DNA from: Streptomyces venezuelae
Lineage (GTDB): Bacteria; Actinomycetota; Actinomycetes; Streptomycetales; Streptomycetaceae
Direction of reading: 5' to 3'
Length of the DNA stretch: 64,000 bases
Assembly: GCF_008642295.1 (NCBI RefSeq)
Contig: NZ_CP029190.1
Coordinates: forward strand, 1,674,001-1,738,000
Shown here: piece by piece, positions 58,866 through 64,000 of the stretch
Position numbering within the stretch: the first letter of the stretch is position 1
Layout of the letters: each line of letters starts with the position of its first letter
Made by a program: the position numbers and the translations under genes
The notes under the pieces: model-generated
Told to the model about the DNA's origin: nothing
The model's database searches: none
What the model saw: the letters and a program-made list of their open reading frames with translations, nothing else

Positions 58866-61115
58866 TCACCCCTTGCCCGTCGGGGGCTTGCGGCTGCCGG
58901 CCCGGTAGGGGGCCGGCCAGGGAGCGGCAGCGCCCTCGTAGTCCTGGTCGGCCGCCGCGTGCAGGGTCCAGTGCGGGTCGTACAGATGGGGGCGGGCCAG
59001 GGCGCAGAGGTCGGCGCGGCCCGCCAGCAGCAGGGAGTTGACGTCGTCCCAGGAGGAGATCGCCCCGACCGCGATCACCGGAACGCCGAGGGTGTTGCGG
59101 ATGCGGTCGGCGTACGGGGTCTGGTACGAGCGGCCGTACTCGGGGGTCTCCTCCGCCACCACCTGGCCGGTGGAGACGTCGATCGCGTCGGCGCCGTGGG
59201 CGGCGAAGGCGGCGGCGATGGCCACCGCGTCCTCCTCGGTGGTGCCGCCGGGTGCCCAGTCGGTGGCCGAGATCCGGACCGTCATCGGCCGCTCGGGCGG
59301 CCAGACCGCGCGGACCGCGTCGAAGACCTCCAGCGGGAAGCGGAGGCGGTTCTCCAGGGTGCCCCCGTAGGCGTCGGTCCGCCGGTTGGTGAGCGGGGAG
59401 AGGAATCCGGACAGCAGGTAGCCGTGGGCGCAGTGCAGTTCGAGGAGGTCGAACCCGCAGCGGGCGGCCCGGACCGCGGCTTCGGTGAACTCCTCGCGGA
59501 TGCGGGTGAGTTCCGCCGGCGACAGGGCGCGGGGCGTCTGGTTGACCCCGGGCCGGTAGGGCAGCGGGGAGGCGGCTGCCACCGGCCAGTTGCCGTCCGG
59601 CAGGGGCTGGTCGATGCCCTCCCACATCAGCCGGGTGGATCCCTTGCGGCCGGAGTGGCCGAGCTGGACTCCGAGGGCGGTGCCGGGTGCGGAGGTGTGC
59701 ACGAACTCCGCGATCCGCCCCCAGGCGGCGGCCTGCTCGTCGGTGTACAGGCCGGCGCAGCCCGGGGTGATCCGGCCTTCGGGGGAAACGCACACCATCT
59801 CGGTCATCACCAGGCCGGCCCCGCCGAGCGCCCGCGCGCCGAGGTGGACCAGGTGCAGGTCCCCGGGCAGTCCGTCCCGGGCGGAGTACAGGTCCATCGG
59901 GGAGACCACCACCCGGTTGCGCAGGGTCAGCCCGCGCAGCCGGTACGGGGTGAACATGGGCGGGGTGGCCTCGTCCGGGCAGCCGAAGTCCCGTTCGACG
60001 GTGCGGGTGAAGCGGGCGTCGCGCAGCCTCAGGTTGTCGTGGGTGACCCGGCGGCTGCGGGTGAGCAGGTTGAAGGCGAACTGCCGGGCGGGCTGGTCGA
60101 CGTATCCGGCCAGGTTCTCGAACCAGCGCATGCTGGCGGCTGCCGCGCGCTGGGTGGAGGCGACCGCGGGGCGGCGGGCCTCCTCGTACGCGGCGAGGGC
60201 GGCGGGCAGGCCGTCGGCCGTGGCGACGGCGGCGGCCAGGGCCGCCGCGTCCTCCACGGCGAGTTTGGTGCCGGAACCGATGGAGAAGTGGGCGGTGTGG
60301 GCGGCGTCGCCCAGCAGGACGGTGTTGCCGTGCGACCAGCGTTCGTTGACCACGGTGCGGAAGGCGGTCCAGGCGGACTTGTTGCCGGTGAGTCCCCGGC
60401 CGCGCAGCGCCTCGCCGAAGGTCTTGGCGCAGCGGGCGGCCGATTCGCTCTCGTCGCACCGGTCGAATCCGGCGGCCCGCCACACCTCCTCCCGCATCTC
60501 GACGATCACCGTGGAGGCGTCGGCGGCGTAGGGGTAGGCGTGCAGTTGCATGACGCCGTGTTCGGTCTCGGCGATCTCGAACCGGAAGGCTTCGACGGCG
60601 AAGTCGGCGGACAGCCAGATGTAGCGGCAGCGGCCGGTGGTGAGGGTGGGCCGGAAGTGCTCTGCGCCGGCGGTGCGGAGGCCGCTGTGCACTCCGTCCG
60701 CGGCCACCACCAGGTCGTACGAGGAGCCGAGCGCGGCGGCGTCCGGTGCCTCGGTGTGGAACCGGAGGGTGACGCCGAGGCCGGTGCAGCGCCGGTGCAG
60801 GATCTCCAGCAGCCGGCGCCTGCCGAGGGCGGCGAAGCCGTGGCCGCCGGAGGTGAGGAGCCGGCCGCGGTGCACGATGTCGATGTCGTCCCAGCGGACG
60901 AACTCGGCGCACAGCGCCCGGTACACCTCGGGGTCGGCGCTTTCGATGCCGCCGAGGGTCTCGTCGGAGAGGACCACGCCGAAGCCGAAGGTGTCGTCGG
61001 GGGCGTTGCGCTCCCATACGTCCACCCGGTGGCCCTGGCGGGCCAGCAGGGCTGCCGCATAGAGGCCGCCGGGCCCGCCGCCGGCGACCGCGACCCGCAG
61101 GGTGCCGCCGTGCAC
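58866..61115 (-). CDS. FAD monooxygenase / OYE reductase fusion (anthraniloyl-CoA monooxygenase or salicylyl-CoA 5-hydroxylase type)
   Basis: A 749-residue two-domain enzyme. Residues 1-370 are an FAD aromatic hydroxylase (VAVAGGGPGGLYAAALLARQG; GDAAHTAHFSIGSGTKLAVEDA). Residues 375-749 are an old-yellow-enzyme FMN domain (MFTPYRLRGLTLRNRVVVSP; QLGHSGRKGS; ELHCAHGYLLSGFLSP; DLCALARPHL). The fusion matches 2-aminobenzoyl-CoA monooxygenase/reductase of Azoarcus evansii and actinobacterial salicylyl-CoA 5-hydroxylases. GTG 61115 lies four bases after the hydratase stop, with GGGGACGG upstream. Adjacent RidA favours the amino substrate. Confidence 0.85.
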   Translation of the reverse strand: MHGGTLRVAVAGGGPGGLYAAALLARQGHRVDVWERNAPDDTFGFGVVLSDETLGGIESADPEVYRALCAEFVRWDDIDIVHRGRLLTSGGHGFAALGRRRLLEILHRRCTGLGVTLRFHTEAPDAAALGSSYDLVVAADGVHSGLRTAGAEHFRPTLTTGRCRYIWLSADFAVEAFRFEIAETEHGVMQLHAYPYAADASTVIVEMREEVWRAAGFDRCDESESAARCAKTFGEALRGRGLTGNKSAWTAFRTVVNERWSHGNTVLLGDAAHTAHFSIGSGTKLAVEDAAALAAAVATADGLPAALAAYEEARRPAVASTQRAAAASMRWFENLAGYVDQPARQFAFNLLTRSRRVTHDNLRLRDARFTRTVERDFGCPDEATPPMFTPYRLRGLTLRNRVVVSPMDLYSARDGLPGDLHLVHLGARALGGAGLVMTEMVCVSPEGRITPGCAGLYTDEQAAAWGRIAEFVHTSAPGTALGVQLGHSGRKGSTRLMWEGIDQPLPDGNWPVAAASPLPYRPGVNQTPRALSPAELTRIREEFTEAAVRAARCGFDLLELHCAHGYLLSGFLSPLTNRRTDAYGGTLENRLRFPLEVFDAVRAVWPPERPMTVRISATDWAPGGTTEEDAVAIAAAFAAHGADAIDVSTGQVVAEETPEYGRSYQTPYADRIRNTLGVPVIAVGAISSWDDVNSLLLAGRADLCALARPHLYDPHWTLHAAADQDYEGAAAPWPAPYRAGSRKPPTGKG

Positions 61116-61119
61116 GGCG

Positions 61120-61947
61120 CTACCGTCCCCGCCAGGCGGGCGCCCGTTTGGCGGTGAAGGCCGCATGGAACTCGGCGTAGTCCTGGCCGTTCATCAGCAG
61201 GGCCTGGGTGGCGGCATCGAGTTCCACCGAGGCGGCCAGGGGCATGTCGAGTTCGGCGGTGAGCAGGGCCTTGGTCTGCGCGTAGGCGAGGGCCGGGCCG
61301 GCCGCAAGGTGGGCGGCGAGTTCGGCGGCGCGGGTGGCGGCCTTGCCTTCCTCGGTGACCTCGCTGAGCAGCCCGATCCGCTCGGCCTCGGCGGCGTGGA
61401 CGGGTTCGCCGAGCATCAGCAGCCGGGTGGCGTGGCCGAGGCCCACGACGCGGGGCAGCAGGTATGCGGCGCCCATGTCGCCGCCGGAGAGGCCGACCCG
61501 GGTGAAGAGGAAGGCGAACCGGGCGGTGGGGTCGGCGATGCGGAAGTCGGCGGCGAGGGCCAGGACGGCTCCGGCGCCGGCCGCCACCCCGTGGACGGCT
61601 GCGATGACGGGGAAGGGGCATTCGCGGACGGCCCGGACCACCTGGCCGGTCATCCGGTTGAAGTCGAGGAGTTGGGCGGTGTCCATGGCGAGGGTGGCAC
61701 CGATGATCTCGTCCACGTCTCCGCCGGAGCAGAAGCCGCGGCCCTCGCCACCGAGGACCAGGGCCCGGACGGAGCGTTCGCGGGAGAGTTCGGCGAGCAG
61801 ATCGCGCAGGTCGGCGTAGGCGCCGAAGGTAAGCGCGTTCAGCTTTTCGGGGCGGTCGAGGGTGACGGTGGCCACGCCGTCCTGCCGGGTGACCCGGAGG
61901 TGGCGCCACCGTTCGGTGCCGGCTGCGGAACCAGTGAAGGGGCTCAC
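61120..61947 (-). CDS. enoyl-CoA hydratase/isomerase family protein
   Basis: A 275-residue crotonase-fold protein. The oxyanion-hole segments are GEGRGFCSGGDVDEI near residue 68-82 and AVHGVAAGAGAVLALAADFRIAD near 118-140, with VGLSGGDMGAAYLLPRVVG following. The catalytic Glu positions of typical hydratases are replaced in part (GAGAVL, GGDMG), so isomerase, hydrolase or ring-cleavage activity is possible. The GTG start has GGAG two bases upstream. It heads the operon with the monooxygenase fusion. Confidence 0.83.
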   Translation of the reverse strand: MSPFTGSAAGTERWRHLRVTRQDGVATVTLDRPEKLNALTFGAYADLRDLLAELSRERSVRALVLGGEGRGFCSGGDVDEIIGATLAMDTAQLLDFNRMTGQVVRAVRECPFPVIAAVHGVAAGAGAVLALAADFRIADPTARFAFLFTRVGLSGGDMGAAYLLPRVVGLGHATRLLMLGEPVHAAEAERIGLLSEVTEEGKAATRAAELAAHLAAGPALAYAQTKALLTAELDMPLAASVELDAATQALLMNGQDYAEFHAAFTAKRAPAWRGR

Positions 61948-61970
61948 GTCTCCGACGGTAACACTGTTTG

Positions 61971-61984
61971 GTGACTGCCGTCAC
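61971..61984. promoter_or_regulatory. inverted repeat upstream of the enoyl-CoA hydratase gene
   Basis: GTGACTGCCGTCAC has perfect 5-base arms around TGCC, 24 bases upstream of the start. It shares TGACTGNCGTNAC with the site at 55438-55450. Confidence 0.45.
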
Positions 61985-62006
61985 AGAAACGCGACACACG
62001 GGTCTA

Positions 62007-62034
62007 CGCAGCGACGCTCGCACTGCTTCGTTGA
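62007..62034 (+). promoter_or_regulatory. possible sigma-BldN type promoter
   Basis: CGCAGC and CGTTGA are separated by exactly 16 bases, matching the reported BldN consensus CGTAAC-N16-CGTTGA at 10 of 12 positions. It lies about 65 bases before the ATPase gene. Chance matches at this level occur in GC-rich DNA. Confidence 0.3.
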
Positions 62035-62097
62035 AAGTAGGATTTCTCCACGGCTTCTTCACGCGCCGGCCCCGACCACGGAACGGACGGTCCCGCC

Positions 62098-62505
62098 TTG
62101 CCCGACGCCTCCTGGCGGATCGCTCTGCCGCACACCACCGCGGCTGTTCCGATGGCCCGCGCCCTGGTGCGCACCGCACTCGCCGACATCGACGCGCCGG
62201 CCGACAGCGGCACTGCGGAACTGCTCACCGCGGAGCTGGTCGCCAATGCGGTGGAGCACACCGGCGGGCCCGTCGAGCTGGTGGTGGAACTGCTGCCGAA
62301 CGGGTGTCAGGTCGAGGTGCACGACGGCGACCCCCGGCCGCCCGGCGATCTGGTGGCGCAGCCGGGCGACGGCTGCCCCGACCCCTGGCAGGAGCACGGC
62401 CGCGGCCTGCTGCTGATCCGCGCACTCAGCTCCGCCTGCGGCCACCGGCCGACCGCGCGGGGCAAGGCGGTGTGGTTCACCCTGCCCGCGCGCCCCGGCG
62501 CATAG
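62098..62505 (+). CDS. RsbW-like ATP-binding protein (anti-sigma factor family)
   Basis: A 135-residue single HATPase_c domain. The N-box ELVANAVEHTGG is near residues 46-57, and the glycine-rich lid EHGRGLLLIRALSSACGHRP is near 98-117. Streptomyces has dozens of such proteins that bind anti-sigma antagonists or sigma factors. The start is TTG, the only candidate in frame before residue 19, without a clear Shine-Dalgarno. It converges on argF; the two stop codons lie in the arms of a 7-bp inverted repeat (62499-62505 with 62539-62545). Confidence 0.8.
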   Translation: MPDASWRIALPHTTAAVPMARALVRTALADIDAPADSGTAELLTAELVANAVEHTGGPVELVVELLPNGCQVEVHDGDPRPPGDLVAQPGDGCPDPWQEHGRGLLLIRALSSACGHRPTARGKAVWFTLPARPGA

Positions 62506-62538
62506 GCGGCGTATCGGCGACGCATGAGCGGCGTATGA

Positions 62539-63549
62539 CTATGCGCGGGGGCGGTCCAGGGTGGCGACCAGCACGGCCTTGATGGTGTGCAGCCGGTTCT
62601 CGGCCTCGTCGAAGACCACCGAGTGCGCCGACTCGAAGACCTCGTCGGTGACCTCCAGGGAGTCCAGCCCGTGCCGGTCGTAGATCTCCCGCCCGACCTT
62701 GGTGTCCAGGTCGTGGAAGGCCGGCAGGCAGTGCAGGAACTTCACCTCGGGATTGCCGGTGGCGCGCAGCACGTCCATGGTGACGGCGTAGCCGGCCAGC
62801 GCCCTGATCCGCTCGTCCCAGACCTCCTTGGGCTCCCCCATGGAGACCCACACGTCGGTGGCGACGAAATCGGCCTGCGCGACCCCCTCCGCCACGTTCT
62901 CGGTGAGGGTGATCCGGGCGCCCGAGGTTTCGGCGACGGCCCGGGCCCGGGCCACCACCTGCTCGGCCGGCCAGTAGGTCTTCGGCGCCACGATCCGTAC
63001 GTCCATGCCGAGCAGCGCCCCGGTCACCAGGTAGGAGTTGCCCATGTTGAACCGGGCGTCGCCGAGGTAGGCGAAGGAGATCCGCTCCAGCGGCTTCGCC
63101 GTGTGCTCGGTCATGGTGAGCACGTCGGCCAGCATCTGGGTGGGGTGCCAGTCGTCGGTCAGCCCGTTGTAGACCGGGACGCCCGCCGAGGCGGAGAGGG
63201 CCTCGACGGCTTCCTGGCTGTCACCCCGGTACTGGATGGCATCGAACATCCGGCCGAGCACCCGGGCGGTGTCCCTGACCGACTCCTTGTGCCCGATCTG
63301 GGAACCGGAGGGGTCCAGATAGGTGGTGTGGGCGCCCTGGTCGGCGGCGGCCACCTCGAACGCGCAGCGGGTGCGCGTGGAGGTCTTCTCGAAGATCAGC
63401 GCGATGTTGCGCCCCTGGAGCCGGCGCTCCTCGGCACCCGCCCGCTTGGCCGCCTTGAGTTCCGCGGCCAGCGCGATCAGACCGCGGAACTCGGCGGCGG
63501 TGAAGTCGAGCTCCTTGAGGAAACTGCGGCCGGCGAGGTCGATGGCCAT
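62539..63549 (-). CDS. argF: ornithine carbamoyltransferase
   Basis: A 336-residue OTC. Carbamoyl-phosphate motif STRTR is near residues 56-60, HPTQ near 139, and the ornithine-binding HCLPAFHD near 272 with Cys in HCLP. It interconverts ornithine plus carbamoyl phosphate and citrulline. Placement just downstream of arginine deiminase points to the catabolic (arcB-type) role, in which citrulline is phosphorolysed; no carbamate kinase is in the window. The ATG start has GGAGCG upstream. A 21-base palindrome lies 57 bases upstream. Confidence 0.92.
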   Translation of the reverse strand: MAIDLAGRSFLKELDFTAAEFRGLIALAAELKAAKRAGAEERRLQGRNIALIFEKTSTRTRCAFEVAAADQGAHTTYLDPSGSQIGHKESVRDTARVLGRMFDAIQYRGDSQEAVEALSASAGVPVYNGLTDDWHPTQMLADVLTMTEHTAKPLERISFAYLGDARFNMGNSYLVTGALLGMDVRIVAPKTYWPAEQVVARARAVAETSGARITLTENVAEGVAQADFVATDVWVSMGEPKEVWDERIRALAGYAVTMDVLRATGNPEVKFLHCLPAFHDLDTKVGREIYDRHGLDSLEVTDEVFESAHSVVFDEAENRLHTIKAVLVATLDRPRA

Positions 63550-63605
63550 GGGGGCGCTCCTGGATCACACGGACAGGGGATGATGGAAGTCTATACGATC
63601 CCCTG

Positions 63606-63626
63606 CATCAGTATTCAGTACTGGTG
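63606..63626. promoter_or_regulatory. palindrome upstream of the OTC gene
   Basis: CATCAGTA and TACTGGTG (8-base arms, one mismatch) flank TTCAG. It lies between the arcA stop and the OTC start, next to a TATAGA that could be a -10 box on the minus strand. It does not resemble a standard ARG box. Confidence 0.45.
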
Positions 63627-63679
63627 TGCAGTCTCACACTGCGGCCCCCACTGCGCCCCCACAGCAGCCCGCGCCGGGC

Positions 63680-64000
63680 TCAGACCGGATCGCGTTCCAC
63701 CGGGCAGCTCATGCAGCGCGGCCCGCCCCGGCCCCTCCCCAGCTCGCTGCCCGGGATCTCGATCACTTCGATCCCCTCCTTGCGCAGATGGGTGTTGGTG
63801 GTGACGTTCCGCTCGTACGCGATCACCACCCCCGGCTCCACGGCGAGCACATTGCACCCGTCGTCCCACTGCTCCCGCTCCGCCGAGTGCACGTCCTGGG
63901 TGGCCGTCAGCACCCGGATGGAATCCAGCCCGAGGGCCGCCGCGATGGCCCGGTGCATGTGCTCCGGCGGATGGTCGGTGACCTTCAGCTCCCGGTCCGC
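63680..64000 (-). CDS. arcA: arginine deiminase, 3' part (partial at window edge)
   Basis: The last 106 codons of arginine deiminase; the 5' part lies beyond the right edge. The C-terminal signature [23 protein letters not shown] contains the catalytic Cys (in RCMSCP), and [23 protein letters not shown] matches the family. It hydrolyses arginine to citrulline and ammonia, feeding the downstream OTC. The in-frame sequence is open through 64000, so nothing suggests truncation. Confidence 0.9.
   Translation of the reverse strand, partial: ADRELKVTDHPPEHMHRAIAAALGLDSIRVLTATQDVHSAEREQWDDGCNVLAVEPGVVIAYERNVTTNTHLRKEGIEVIEIPGSELGRGRGGPRCMSCPVERDPV

Overview
The window is very GC-rich, has strongly GC-biased third codon positions and many GTG starts, and its genes are typical of Streptomyces (Tat-dependent lipoproteins, a MurA-like protein with an N-terminal HTH, NgcEFG and XylFGH sugar importers, an RsbW-like ATPase). 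From memory, the order dxs - xylHGF - ROK regulator - ngcGFE - acnA - murA2 matches the core-chromosome stretch around SCO6013 to SCO5998 of S. coelicolor, with an mgtA Mg2+ ATPase placed between the ROK gene and ngcG here.

Layout. (1) 0-22 kb is core: a small lipoprotein, dxs, the xylose importer with its ROK repressor, mgtA with a long leader, the N-acetylglucosamine importer, aconitase, a LacI regulator with a divergent Tat-exported amidohydrolase, and a MurA paralogue fused to an XRE HTH. (2) 21.8-29.3 kb looks accessory. It holds an XRE/HD gene pair, a 47-residue peptide followed by a strong hairpin and an HExxH-type peptide-modification enzyme (a minimal RiPP-like locus), a pentapeptide-repeat protein, a frameshifted beta-trefoil lectin gene and a HIT gene with an internal deletion. 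(3) 29.3-41.5 kb is mixed: a cold-shock protein, NUDIX, PASTA/excalibur lipoprotein, P450 with an AraC regulator, DHA2 drug exporter, S9 peptidase, and an MMPL exporter divergent from a two-component system. (4) 41.6-53.2 kb reads as a collagen/hydroxyproline utilisation island: GntR regulator, ornithine cyclodeaminase-family enzyme, two proline-racemase paralogues, a DapA-family deaminase, a three-subunit FAD/2Fe-2S hydroxyproline dehydrogenase, a secreted M9 collagenase and an M24 aminopeptidase P. Three of its promoters share the motif GTGACATNNTAC. (5) 53.8-61.9 kb is an aerobic aryl-CoA catabolic cluster (aryl-CoA ligase, PaaX regulator, FAD monooxygenase/OYE fusion, enoyl-CoA hydratase, acyl-CoA dehydrogenase, RidA), best read as anthranilate or salicylate degradation. 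(6) The right edge carries an anti-sigma-like ATPase and an arginine deiminase pathway pair (OTC and the 3' part of arcA).

Within units, many genes are translationally coupled by 4-base GTGA/ATGA overlaps. Strong GC-rich inverted repeats without U-tracts separate many transcription units. I saw no tRNA, rRNA, CRISPR array or insertion sequence. Identifications are by recognition of motifs and family resemblance; no database search was possible.
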